Source of the DNA: Schistosoma haematobium
Lineage: Eukaryota; Platyhelminthes; Trematoda; Strigeidida; Schistosomatidae
DNA length: 64,000 bases
Direction: 5' to 3'
Assembly (NCBI RefSeq): GCF_000699445.3
Contig: NC_067195.1
Span: forward strand, 11,646,287-11,710,286
Part shown: in pieces, positions 1-10,733 of the stretch
How positions within the stretch are numbered: the first letter of the stretch is position 1
How the letters are laid out: each line of letters starts with the position of its first letter
The notes under the pieces: generated by a model
What the model was told of the DNA's origin: nothing
Seen by the model: only the letters and a program-made list of their open reading frames with translations
The model's database searches: none
Position numbers and translations under genes: made by a program

Positions 1-595
1 GTTACAACATTTTCTATAGCGTTTACGCATGAATAATGTTCAACTGAATGTGAATCAAAGCAGTTAAAAATCATAAATACTAGGCAATTTTATAAGATTC
101 AAATAGCGTTGGAGTATCTAAAAATTCTGAAACATATTCATCGGGAACCATAATGAAAAGCTGGAGCAACTCACTTCTTTAAGTAAAGGCGTCTTGTTTT
201 AGGATACCGGAGTTTACAACCACATCGTGAAATAATTCATTCTTATTTATGTGTAGTTTAAGCTGTGGATGCAAATTTGCTATAAATATATCTGGCTATC
301 AACCGAGTAAACCTCAAGCATGTCGCGGTTTTAAAAACTGTTTTACTCGAATCAGTTGAATTATGACGCACAATAATCCAAAATAGATTCAAATTACCAG
401 TATTTGGTGGCTGTAGATATAAACCTACGAACTCACCTACAAGTATGGTAAATTCAGTAGAAAACTCACATATAAATAAACAAACTTTTTCAAGTAAAAT
501 TAAAACTTACGGGAGAAATGTCAGTAGTGGTAATGATGCGAAATAATTCAAACAAAACAAAGACGGTGCTACTAAATTTGGAAGCCTTAATTAAC
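1..595. other. AT-rich stretch without recognisable gene
   Basis: No open frame with recognisable protein character and no clear repeat family member was seen here. Stops are frequent in all frames. It may be intron or intergenic DNA upstream of the exon-like segment that follows. Confidence 0.4.
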
Positions 596-732
596 AAATA
601 TATGATGAAAATGAGAAAGGTTCGTTTTCGCTTTCATCAGAACTTCGATCAAACAACTGTGTAGCACTTTTATTTCGTAGTTTAGACTACAATATCGGTG
701 GGAAAGAATGGCGAAAATCTTTAGTGTCGCAG
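595..732 (+). other. Exon-like open segment, unknown
   Basis: A 46-codon open frame with protein-like composition (it contains FSLSSELRSN and GGKEWRKSLVSQ) follows a TAA at 592-594 and ends at a plausible donor, CAG/GTACAG. No convincing polypyrimidine tract and acceptor precedes it, so it could be a decayed exon. It might belong with the plus-strand exon-like pieces at 4.9 and 6.4-8.2 kb; that link is inference. I do not recognise the protein. Confidence 0.22.
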
Positions 733-835
733 GTACAGTCAATATTTAAAGTCATACCTTCAATTAAAATTCAAACAAAATCAACTAGAAGTAGTTTGTT
801 ATATTCGGACGAGAATAAATATGTGGTAACCGTTA

Positions 836-1300
836 GGAATTATTTATGGACTAGTATTATACGTATATTCTTATTGTATAGCTATAAGGTAACTATATTA
901 TATATATATTCATATTCCTTTTATTCTAAGCTTTTATTTGATCTAATGATTATTATCATACGATTTACTATTCTTAAGATATTCCCAATTTATAACAGTC
1001 TCTCACAATCACAAACACTTTTTGACTTGATCTTGTACAGTTGTTATTTTCTATTTATGGTGTGATGCTGTCTGGTTTGTTTTTATATAAACCCAGTATG
1101 TCTGAAATATATGATTCGTATCACGGAGGCTGATATTGGCATTCTGGACTAACCCGGCTGGGTTAAGAGAATCTGTTGTCTCGGTGGCCCAATAAGAACT
1201 CTAGGTTGTTCGTACAGGTTTATGAGTCATTAGTCTGGTCGTACAACTTCGTGTCTTTAAATGGCGGTTGCAGCACGTGATATAATTAATCAGACATAAG
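836..1300 (+). repeat. Interspersed repeat R1, copy 1
   Basis: This segment is clearly homologous, with many substitutions, to 29,706-30,165. Shared landmarks are TTCTTATTGTATA, the block TGACTTGATCTTGTA, ATGGTGTGATGCTGTCTG and the block around CATTCTGGACT. The family is unnamed here. A TATATAAACC block two thirds of the way in would suit an LTR or other promoter-bearing repeat, but no termini were defined. Confidence 0.6.
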
Positions 1301-1371
1301 GACATTACACAGTTATGGTGTTGTTAAAGTTAAAAGAGTGGAAGATGCTGGTCTTGTAATCTCTTATTATC

Positions 1372-1590
1372 ATGGCAGGATATAAACAAATTCAGTTGAA
1401 TATTGTCACGTTTGGTAAGACTCATAACATTAAAGACTTGGAGACTGAAATAGCCTTCCTTCTGTATTCGATTCCTGCCAACTCTTTATCTGTTGACAAT
1501 TTTATTAATTTATTTAAGAAAAGATTTTACCTATCTGTTAATATTTCGGATTTGAAGAAGCTCCGGGATAAATTCGAAATAAACGAATAA
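1372..1590 (+). CDS. Small ORF, 72 codons, possible LOTUS-like fold
   Basis: An ATG-to-TAA frame encodes 72 residues (starts MAGYKQIQLN, ends RDKFEINE*). An in-frame stop lies five codons upstream of the ATG, so this is either a complete small gene or chance. Residues 22-70 show the spacing of a small helical domain: LETEIAFLLYSIPAN, then SVDNFINLFKKRF, then ISDLKKLRDKFEI. That resembles LOTUS/OST-HTH domains (helix, LL..P...L, F...KRF, DL.KL). The match is by eye only. It lies just after an R1 repeat copy. A chance ORF is a real alternative. Confidence 0.3.
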   Translation: MAGYKQIQLNIVTFGKTHNIKDLETEIAFLLYSIPANSLSVDNFINLFKKRFYLSVNISDLKKLRDKFEINE

Positions 1591-2535
1591 AATGATCAAC
1601 TTGTAATAATTAATAGAAGGATTCAAAACATTAGTGAACCAAAGGTAAAATGACCTTTCTAAATGCAAAATTGAACTCTTCTGTTACTATACGTCTATCA
1701 TCATTAGTATTTGAGAAGGTAAAAGCAGGGGTCTGCATGTCGGGGAGACAGGAAATTATAGATTCCGTTTTAAATATTTGACCGCTTATGGTTCGATACA
1801 CCATTTGAGCATAACAACTACACACTTAGTCTATGCACTTACTAACAAAAACAGAAGATTATTAATTAGTATCATGAGCACACTTCAGTTGTGTGGTCTT
1901 AAAAAAAACATCGTACTTATTTGCAACGATAATATAAGTTCTCTCGACATTTTTTATGCCCTGTCCCATTAATTTTCAACAATCATAACGGCTTCTAAGT
2001 ATTAGACTTGTTCAGAAAAGATGTTACAAGTGTTTCATATGTTTCGTGTCATTGCCAATAATCGAATCTATAATTCATCCATTGATTCGAGTATTACAAA
2101 CAAAAACTACTCGTCACAGTCTGTCACTGATGTATTCCTTTACTGTGTCATTTGTTTTACCTCTCTTCATTTTCTGTGACATAATATCCCTTCATCTGTA
2201 AAAGCAATGTATGGGTCGCTACACTATAAAAAGCATTTTAAAAGAAATCTTATGTAGGTATCTTAGTTACTTAATGTTTCGGATATACTTTTATCAGCCA
2301 CAAAAACAAGAGTTCAAACCTAAGTTCATATTGTCATAAGTGGGTGACTTGAAAATGTCTTCAAACCCTATGATATAGGGACGGATTCACTAACCTCTAG
2401 TAAATTTGAATATAATTACTTAAGTTAAATATGCTTGATTGTATCTCCATGTAATACATTCAAAATTGGTATCACATATTATTTTGGCAAGAGTAACAGT
2501 ATTCACCCTATAAACCCATTATTTATTTGATTTGT
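1591..2535. other. Non-coding stretch, nothing recognised
   Basis: Short open frames on both strands here lack domain character, splice signals or similarity to other parts of the window. Confidence 0.4.
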
Positions 2536-2539
2536 TTTG

Positions 2540-2830
2540 GTTGTTTGAATCGTCCTATTGATGTTTAGGACTGTTGTTAATCAGCTCTAAACAATAATGG
2601 GAAGATTCAAATAACCATTACAAATGAATGAAACTTCACCCTGTTACACAAGCAAGTAGCTATTTGAACTCAGTAGCTAAGTGGATAACACGATGGAGTT
2701 TGAAGCGAACGGTACTGGGTTCCAGTGCCAGAGTGAACATCAACACTGAGACGAGGGACATCCATTTGACGATTCATAAACAGTATGAAACGTGCGTCCT
2801 GGATTCCATTCCTAGCCACCATACCTCTTT
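2540..2830 (+). repeat. Degenerate Sm-alpha-type SINE (inverted tail plus unit)
   Basis: A minus-oriented tail (about 2,547-2,572, containing ATTGATGTTTAGGACTG) is followed by the same motif in plus orientation (about 2,584-2,612), then a plus-strand unit. That unit has a tRNA-like head with an A-box-like TAGCTAAGTGG (2,674-2,684) and a weak B-box-like GGGTTCCAGTG, followed by a damaged hammerhead. The arrangement parallels the inverted pair at 20,905-21,350. Confidence 0.7.
2757..2812 (+). ncRNA. Degenerate hammerhead ribozyme (Sm-alpha type)
   Basis: Compared with the best copy at 26.7 kb, the CTGANGA core reads TTGACGA and helix II (GTCC...GGAC) is lost. The GAAAC box, GCGT and CCTGGATTCC strand remain. 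Self-cleavage is unlikely. Confidence 0.65.
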
Positions 2831-4881
2831 ACCTAAAGCTACACTTTACTATTCTGTGAAATATGTTTTCTTCCGTAACAAGTCTCTAGGTGTATGGTTC
2901 CGGGGGTTGGTTTCCCAAAAAGGAAGTTATTCATGTTTTTTAGTTTCCAGGGGAAACTATTGGGAAGCTTAGCATCAAAGGTTTTTTACTTGCTAGCACT
3001 CAGTCTTGAGAAAATTAGATTCTTCTTCGGAGATTTAAATCTATATCATCTAGTATTTCATTAACGTGCATTACTAACAATCTATTCACACTAAATGATT
3101 TCTAATGACTATGAATTGATCACGCTATCCCTTTTCTGTTCAATGAACAATTTCCTGCCTTTTGCACTCACTAACTCAGCGGTATCACCTGATGTTTTTT
3201 TAATGCTTTTAATCCAAATTAGACTTGTATTGTACAAATGACAAAATATTGAAAACAATATTTACACTTCCAATATTGTTTTATATGATAGAATCACATA
3301 GAAGAAAAGAATTTCTTTAGTCTATATGCTCAACTTTGAGCTAATGTGTCTTCGATTAAAGTGTATGAGTAAGAAGGAATTTACAATCATATATTATCAC
3401 TGAATATAAACAATGAAATGACTGTGCAGACGGTTACTTAGTTTCATTGGAGCGAATAAGGATAATAGTAGTTTATATAGTGGTTTAAATAATGAATGAA
3501 AGTTGATTAATTGTAATATGGGGATAGATTACCGAAGTGAAATCAAAATTTAGCATCAAATGATTACACTTGATAAAAAGAGACAGAAATGTTCTTAACT
3601 GCGTCTGTGTGGCATATTGCTGAACTCCTGATCATTATATTTAGAAAGAAATGAATTTTAAAACTCATACATGAATTAAGGCAAACTCCTTCCATTACCT
3701 TTCAGCAATGTTCTAACACCGAAACATCACTCATAAATTGTTTCTGAACAACTTTTGACGGTTTTGGAGACTTCACCGAATAAAAGAATATCAGCTGATG
3801 ATTTAATAGATGTGTACATGAAGCATTATGGCCGCGTTTTATGTTTAAATGATTTAAATATGAGATCTGTAAAAGAATAATTATATAAATTATCATGTCT
3901 AATCTATACTGAAACAATCAATGAAGAAGAGATCAAGCACATTTTCGAACCTATGAACAAGGTAACTGGTTAGTTAAATGATATACCGAATATCAATACT
4001 GAAATGACCATTGTCAATTTCATAGAATATTATCGATCCATATTACACGATTAACTAAATAATTAAAGAGTTAGGAAGTATTTCTGAGGTATTTAATGTG
4101 TCAATTTCATATAACTGATTATGATTAGGCAATAATTACTATTTTACCGAAATCTTCCCCTTCCAAATAAAAGCGATCGAAGTGGTGAGAGTTAGCAAAT
4201 ATAGGGTTGATTACATTTCGAAGACTGGTGGTCTAGCACAAGTAGTTTAAAATCGGAAGATTCTAGACTATAATCTGCTGATTAAAAAATGTTTGTCTTA
4301 CTAGCAAGTCTAAAACCATTGGATACAATACATTTCGAAATCTCAAATATGGGATTGTGTTATTCAACTTCCGAAAGTAGGTCAGCAACGACAGTTCTTT
4401 ATTCATCCGTTTGTGAACTTTTAACAAAGTCGAATGCATAGAAAATTAAGTCCTTGTATTACGAAGACAGGCAAGCTATTCTGCTGATCTAAATACAAGA
4501 AACACTAATTTTAACTATGGAAAATCATATTATGAATGCGTATTTTATTTTATTGTAAATCTGTTTTACTACTGTACTGCATGACCATTGTTTGTTACCA
4601 TTTTCACACTTAGTCCTTGGTAGTGATTATATTCAATCGAACGATTTCCAATGTAACAACTAGTGTCAGTGATATGATGTGTCAGGTGGTTTTTAGTATA
4701 AAGCCTTAGACATAGGTTTTATCACATTTTGAGACATTAACATTGTACCATTCTGAACTCATTATTTCTAGTGTTATCTGGCTTAGTTACTTCAGATATT
4801 TATTAAACTTCAGATTTTTACTTATTACCCTGTTTTTAAAATAGGTTGACCCCACTGTTCTTTAACACATTATGTTTACAG
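2831..4881. other. Long AT-rich stretch without recognisable gene
   Basis: No domain-bearing open frame or repeat copy was recognised. The segment ends at the strong acceptor of the 4,882 exon, so it is probably intron if that exon is real. Confidence 0.35.
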
Positions 4882-5043
4882 ATTCAAGAAGGTTCATTCG
4901 TAGCAATTGAGAAATTACCTAGCCCAATTCAAATTGTTTCTAATGAGTCAACAAACCTTTCTAAGAATTATCGAGATTGGTACACTGAATCTAACTGGTT
5001 CACTAACAACCCAAACATGACCTCAGAAAATGGGTTGTATTGA
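4882..5043 (+). CDS. Probable 3'-terminal coding exon, unknown protein
   Basis: A good acceptor (pyrimidine-rich TGTTCTTT, then TTTACAG) precedes an open frame that begins IQEGSFVAIEKLPSP and runs 53 residues to a TGA. The composition is protein-like (KNYRDWYTESNWFTNN) and unlike the flanking DNA. No domain is recognised. It would be the last coding exon of a plus-strand gene whose earlier exons I could not place; the pieces at 595-732 and 1,372-1,590 are candidates only by strand. It may also be part of the decayed locus downstream. Confidence 0.38.
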   Translation: MQEGSFVAIEKLPSPIQIVSNESTNLSKNYRDWYTESNWFTNNPNMTSENGLY

Positions 5044-6352
5044 TTAGATTTAAATGTAAGTTTATAACCTGTAAATCATCTTCATATTTCGTACGATTAA
5101 CATATTTAGCTCATCTTCCATTCCATCAACTGATCCATTTTATTTTATATAATCTTAAAAATCAGATAATTACTTGGGTTGCCTACTCTTAGCCACAACC
5201 TATTTCATTGAGCTTAGTGGGTTGGTGTATGAGAGTTTTGGTGAAAGACTAGGATACTCAGATTAAAATCTGCTATCAGTCTATGAAGTCATCAGCTGTT
5301 GAAACTACCTTTGATGAGCGCTAACAGATTTTTAGTTGGATCCTTTAAATAGTCATAGTTTATAAGTGAAATTGTTTTTAATCGGCCTCAGTGAAGAATT
5401 TGCATTCTTTTTACAATCTTCTATTGTATATAGAGTTTGATTATTAGTTCATATTATCTGTTTCTCTATTTAATTAGTTGTTTTACCGATTTAAGGATGT
5501 ATAACTTTTATTTTCATCGATATTCGTGAGTGCAAGGGTATTTAAAAAGTAGACATTTGTACCCGGAAGTTTAAACTTTAATATAAGTTGTCCATTTCTT
5601 AGTACTTCTGTCAAAAATAATTTTCTTATAGATTTATCGACCACTTAATTCTGTACAATTAGCGTTGTTTATCAACAAAGTACAGTTTAGTGTACTCGAC
5701 ATTAGGCCACATGTTTCTGAACAGGTTAATGGCACTATCTGGTTCCTGAAAGTCAAGTAGATGTAATGAAATACATCTTGTGAATACACAGAGATGATCT
5801 GTTTAATGACCGGTCAGTCAATAAATGACTAGAATTTAAAATAGGATTGTCTCAATCCAGTCTACATTCTTGATGAGATAGGTTACTTTGTATAACATTA
5901 AGTCTCTTAACACGTTTGTTGGGTTTGTATCAGAGAGGCCTTGAGAACAGGGAGGAGAAACTGCCCTACCATTCACCTGATAGGTTGGCAAGTGGAGAGT
6001 GAGAAGACGATTTAGTTGAAGCTGTTATTCAATTTATTCCTCCTTCAAGTGACTCAAAATAGATACATGAATAAATAAATGATTAACAAGACCTCAACGT
6101 ACAAAGAATAGGGAAAATACAATTATAGGACATTACATTAACAAAAATGGGATACAGAGGTCACGTTTAAATTACAGTAGTTTTAGAATGGAAGAGAATA
6201 TGACAGCAATCTATACATTAAACGAAAGTCTATGATTCACAGAATAAAGCAGGCACAAAACAAAAATCTAGTACTGTATAGATTTAGGATTAATTGAGAT
6301 CATAAAATTTGTTTTTGCTCTTTATCATAGCTTTGCTATTCCACTCTTCACA
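5044..6352. other. Non-coding stretch, nothing recognised
   Basis: If 4,882-5,043 is a terminal exon, its 3' UTR lies at the left of this segment. No other structure was identified. Confidence 0.35.
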
Positions 6353-8218
6353 ATGACTACCAAATCGGTATATATATATATATATGGAAATTTGTCTTGC
6401 ATGTTTAGAAAGCCATTTCGTGCTGCTTACAGTGTAAAATCAATTCTGAAGAAACCTATAGGATCGATTTTGTTAGACGCATACGAGTCAACGACTCCCA
6501 ATTCATCCAGTTGCGATTGCATTCGGACTAATAAATTGTCAAGTCCAACACCTGGTTGGGTGTATTTTGTTGGTCTCAGAGTTATACATTACCTGACTGC
6601 AAAAGATTACTTATATCAAATTGAAACTTCGAGTAAGATGTTTAATGTAGCATCTGATGCATCTAAGCGCAGATACAGATTAACTTCAGTTTATTGCGCC
6701 CCACTTTACAATTATATTGCAATGCTAAGTTCAGGCGTGTCCACCTTCGTCCCCCTCATCATTTACAATACATCCTCTTTTTTATACTGATTATTCGATA
6801 ATTAATTCTGACCCGCATGGTTCATGTTTTGTTGTAGATTAAGCTATGAATTCATCACTAAACAACCGTCAGCAATGATTACCCGCTTATTCTACAACTA
6901 GCTATCACCACAAACATTTAGTGACAAACGGATTTCATCGAAATGAAACAGTCAGTTATTGTTATACCTACTGCATTCAATCATAGCTACGTTAAGGCGC
7001 ACTTTCCATCAGAAAGTCATTTAATTCACTCTGATAAATATAGCCCTCAAACTACTGTACGGCTATACGAAATACAAAGTTTATGGTATCTACTGGGGAG
7101 CCGACAAGTGTCAGCATCTCATGTTCGAGAGCGTCAATCTCACCAACTTTACCGGCTACTGTAAGAGTGCGAATGCACATTCAACTGAACTTGGCGAATT
7201 AAGCTATAACCAATCAAACTGCGAATAAATGGAATATGGCTTAGTTTATCAGCTAGTGAGAAGTACTCAAGAGACTGAAAATTTGACCTATTCAACCTAA
7301 CGATTAGGTCATATTAGTTTTCCTTACTAGACATTGTTGAGTGTTTCATCGCCTACTGATGAATTGGACCAAACAAGTTTATCAGCCACAACGCAGAGTC
7401 ACTTAGATGAGCTTATTGAGAGGATAGCTTATGGCAAAACAGATGAGGGCGTTTCGCGGAGTATTGCACCTAGCGGTAAACTCAACAATATGGAATATGA
7501 GAAGGGTGTGACGATGTTACAATTTCAAGTTCATTAGCTACACAGATTTAAATATTTAGTCCTCCAAGTATTTATCAAGCAACAAATATGATAAATTACG
7601 CTCATATAAAACCTCATATTCTCCCAAACTTTCATTTGTACCATTCTGTAGTGTACAGCTCCAATAAGACTACAAATCAATGAAATGTGATTAATCCTTC
7701 GACAGATAATTTCAGTAATTTTTATAACACTGATTATTTAAATATACCGAGCAACGTGTGGAATAAAAATAATCACTTAGTTATCGAGTTCAACACAAGA
7801 CTTATTCTCTGGTAGCCCTGTACGAAATTTTCAAAATCCATTGTTATCCAGTGTCGTTCACCTTAGTAGTGACGTTTTTACCAGAAGTTTTAACCTACAC
7901 AAGTTAATAAAATTAAATTCACAAAATAAGCCTCTATTACTTAACAACTATCAATCTGGATCTTCAAACACATTACTTGGTCAGGATGTAATTCATAAAT
8001 CTGAGTTCATATGAGAAACAATATTGAGAACAACATTGTTAAACGGAAATCAACAGTCAACAATTACAAATACTCCTTTTGTGTCCAATCATGATGGCTA
8101 TAATAAATTAAGTTCAAATAATAATAGTAATTTCAACAGTTCCATGAAAAACTCAATTAATCAAGAAAATATTTTTGATCGAATATCTCGAACAAAATTA
8201 TCACATCCGATTTCATAA
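6353..8218 (+). pseudogene. Decayed coding region, unknown protein, frameshifts and stops
   Basis: Protein-like sequence runs along the plus strand for about 1.9 kb but keeps changing frame. Open pieces are 6,353-6,790 (contains FRKPFRAAYSVKSILKKP), 6,943-7,164, a stop-broken frame about 7,105-7,537 (contains SPTDELDQTSLSATTQSHL), a piece near 7,690-7,815 (NFSNFYNTDYLNIPSNVW), another near 7,885-8,010, and an Asn/Ser-rich end at 8,024-8,218 (NKLSSNNNSNFNSS). The low-complexity end suits a large trematode regulatory protein, but I do not recognise it. At least three frame changes and several in-frame stops are needed. A non-coding region with chance open frames is the alternative. Confidence 0.42.
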
Positions 8219-8384
8219 GTAGTTTTCATGTTTTTTCAAAACAATTGATTTGTGCATAAGTAGCGTACTGATGTTATTTAATCATACCCTCTAAACAAGC
8301 AAATAAATCTTAGATCAATAGTGTCTTTTTATAGCTTGATATAATTTATTGACTTTTAAATGACATTGTAAGTATATATACGCA

Positions 8385-8408
8385 AGAGAGAGAGAGAGAG
8401 AGAGAGAG
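8385..8408. repeat. (GA)n microsatellite
   Basis: About 12 GA units directly visible. Confidence 0.95.
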
Positions 8409-8565
8409 TACGAAGACACTAGAGATGCTTTTACTGGATATTTAAAGTTATGATACTTGTTAATTCATCTAGACTAATCGAAACTAATTTTCTCTTCTCA
8501 CGAAAGAATATGTGTTGTTTTGAAATTGTATACACTATATTTTATCAGTTAAGAGAATTGCGAAA

Positions 8566-8965
8566 GTCAGTCAGTCAAACAGTTTAAAACCTGGCACACA
8601 TGTGTATCGGTTCAAGTAGCTATACCCCATTAACATAGAGATGAAATTGGTAAGACAAATTTCAGAATAGTAATGGTAGTAATAGTATCAGTGGTAATAG
8701 AGATTAGGTATTGAAAATAAAACTCAATAAAATATAAGTCAGTGAAATTAAAACGAAAAGAAGTTATAAGGAATTTAAAATTTGGGAGAAGACAAAGAAT
8801 GAATGCAACTGCGCCATCGTAAACGATTTTAAATCACTTCGTTCAAAGTCTCTAATAATTGATTAAGACAACCACACGGGCCCAAACCAGGTAGTCTACA
8901 CATATTAACATGGCGTAGTCCAATTGTCGATGACTTCATGGACTGATATCATGTAGAAATGTCAC
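8566..8965 (-). mobile_element. SR2-like retrotransposon 3'-end relic
   Basis: The left edge carries GTCAGTCAGTCA and the block CTGGCACACATGTGTATCGG. These match the 3' end of the complete element at 14,636. Further right, sequence corresponding to its 3' coding end is still recognisable (CCACACGGGCCCAAACCAGG; the complete copy has CACGCGGACCCCAACCAAG). It is strongly diverged and 5'-truncated. Confidence 0.7.
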
Positions 8966-9166
8966 ATAAATTCTAATAACAATTGATCAATTTATCCGAT
9001 TAAATGTGTAAATGAACCTTCACATAACTCACTTATTATTTGAAAGGTTTCTCAAGAAGTTTAATGTCACAGAATATCAGGTTGAAGGTACGGGTTTGTT
9101 GATATTTTACATTCGAATTAAACTGTACTTCCCAGAATGATTTCCTTTGAATTATCATGTATAGTA

Positions 9167-9454
9167 TTTCAACTCGTTTTTTGAAGTAACCTAAAAGTTT
9201 TTTAAGATTTTGTCTGCGTTTTTTAAAATCTTTTACATGCCACAGGTGAATAAAATAAACAATTTCATTTCAAATGAGAAGAGACAATGCCTCATAAAAA
9301 AGGTTATTGAAGACGGATAGTGTCAAAGATGCCGCATTTCTTGCAGACGTGAATTATCAGGCCGCTGCAAGTGTTATAAAAATTTTAAAGAACGCAGGCA
9401 AAATTTTTGGTTATTTCAAAAAAACCCTATTGAAATTAAAAAAACGAGTTGAAA
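9167..9454. mobile_element. TA-flanked inverted-repeat element (Tc1/mariner-like MITE)
   Basis: Both ends read TTTCAACTCGTTTTTT inward and are flanked by TA (9,165-9,166 and 9,455-9,456), as expected for Tc1/mariner-type insertion. The inverted arms are imperfect and extend about 65-75 bp, sharing TGCGTT and TTTAAAAT blocks. The middle encodes a helix-turn-helix-like piece on the plus strand. The element is far too short to be autonomous. Confidence 0.6.
9265..9410 (+). pseudogene. HTH relic of a transposase inside the 288-bp element
   Basis: One frame gives NEKRQCLIKKVIEDG and then a stop. The adjacent frame gives SVKDAAFLADVNYQAAASVI followed by KILKNAGKIF. Together they have the order seen in N-terminal HTH domains of Tc1/IS630-type transposases: a recognition helix after a short turn, then a basic helix. 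One frameshift separates the halves and no DDE catalytic domain follows. Confidence 0.45.
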
Positions 9455-9459
9455 TAATA

Positions 9460-10565
9460 TATTTTAAAACCAAATTGATTGATCTCTAAGTAGTGACCAA
9501 TGTAACATCCGTCCAGTACTTTTTAGTGATGATAGGTTTCTATCGATCAAGGTGTAATATGAACACCAACCTCAGTGATTTGATATTGTGTGACTACAGT
9601 ACAATTTTACGTATCTTATACACTGTGTATAAAAATCTGATATGAACATTACTCAGTCAATTTATCTAACTATACTTCTACCAAGAGCATCTCAAAATCA
9701 TTCATACACAACTCACAACAAACAACGAAATATTTCAGTAGAGTTTTGGGCAAGAACGTTACCTACTATTCTGTACTAGTGACAGAAATATTAGTACAAC
9801 TCACTCTGTATACATATGAATCCACTTAGCTCCCCTTCTCAAAGAACAAAATTGCGTATAGGAATATTATCAATTATTTATACATGCTATATGACAATCA
9901 CAGCCGTTGCGTAAACTTTAGGCATGGATTTCCTCCGTCACAATACCAAAAACAAAAAAGGTTTTATAAGAATTAACTAAATTGGCAAATCTTCACAAAA
10001 AGTGAGGAATATAACTAAAGTAAAAATCAAGTGAGCTGTTTTGATAAAAGATCTGAAAAACAAAACAAGAAAGACTGACAAAATAACGAAGGTTTTTAAA
10101 CAGTAAACCAAAAAATTGTTTTAAATGACAGATAAATATTTGAAATTAACAAGCTCATCTCTGTTGGACTAACTATAGGAATTTGTAGCATGTAGGGGGG
10201 TGTTTGTTATATGTGAACGTATGTGCCTGCACACACATAATTTTAACGGTAATGTAGTATCATAAAAAAATGTTGGAGTCAATCACACAAAGATCAATCA
10301 AACCAAATTCATATTCACATAAATAAATAAGAAGCATAGTTGACAAACATATCACGACTACTATTTAAAACAAATAACAGTAGTATTAGGATTAATAATT
10401 GGTTAAACAACAGTAAAGGAAAGACAATTTTACAAGGGTTTGGAGATTTTAAAAAAGAGAAATACACAAAATAGGTTTAAACCACGAATACTACTTTTCT
10501 TTTCCAGAAATATTTGATAAATGTCCTTGGAACATTGTATAAATGACAATTAATTCAATTTCTGG
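9460..10565. other. 3' flank of the Sec14-RhoGAP gene
   Basis: No coding region was recognised. On the minus strand, the part next to 10,566 should be the gene's 3' UTR. I could not pick a convincing polyadenylation signal by eye. Confidence 0.4.
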
Positions 10566-10733
10566 TTATTTAGTGAAAATACACTCATAATGTGTAATTA
10601 GTATTTGTGTGAATGCATTAATCACATCGATGGCAGTCAATGAAGCTTGATTCCGTGACCAAATTAAACTAGGCCCGAATACAACAGCTAAATTAGCTGC
10701 ATTCATCTTATTTTGCTGAGAATAAGTAGTGAC
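10566..10733 (-). CDS. ARHGAP1: ARHGAP1-like terminal exon (RhoGAP C-terminus)
   Basis: The acceptor is TTATTTCAG/GTCACT, phase 0. It encodes 55 residues including [18 protein letters not shown], the conserved C-terminal RhoGAP motif whose asparagine contacts the GTPase site in the family, then [13 protein letters not shown] and a TAA. The protein ends right after the domain, slightly shorter than vertebrate ARHGAP1. Confidence 0.95.
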   Translation of the reverse strand, partial: VTTYSQQNKMNAANLAVVFGPSLIWSRNQASLTAIDVINAFTQILITHYECIFTK

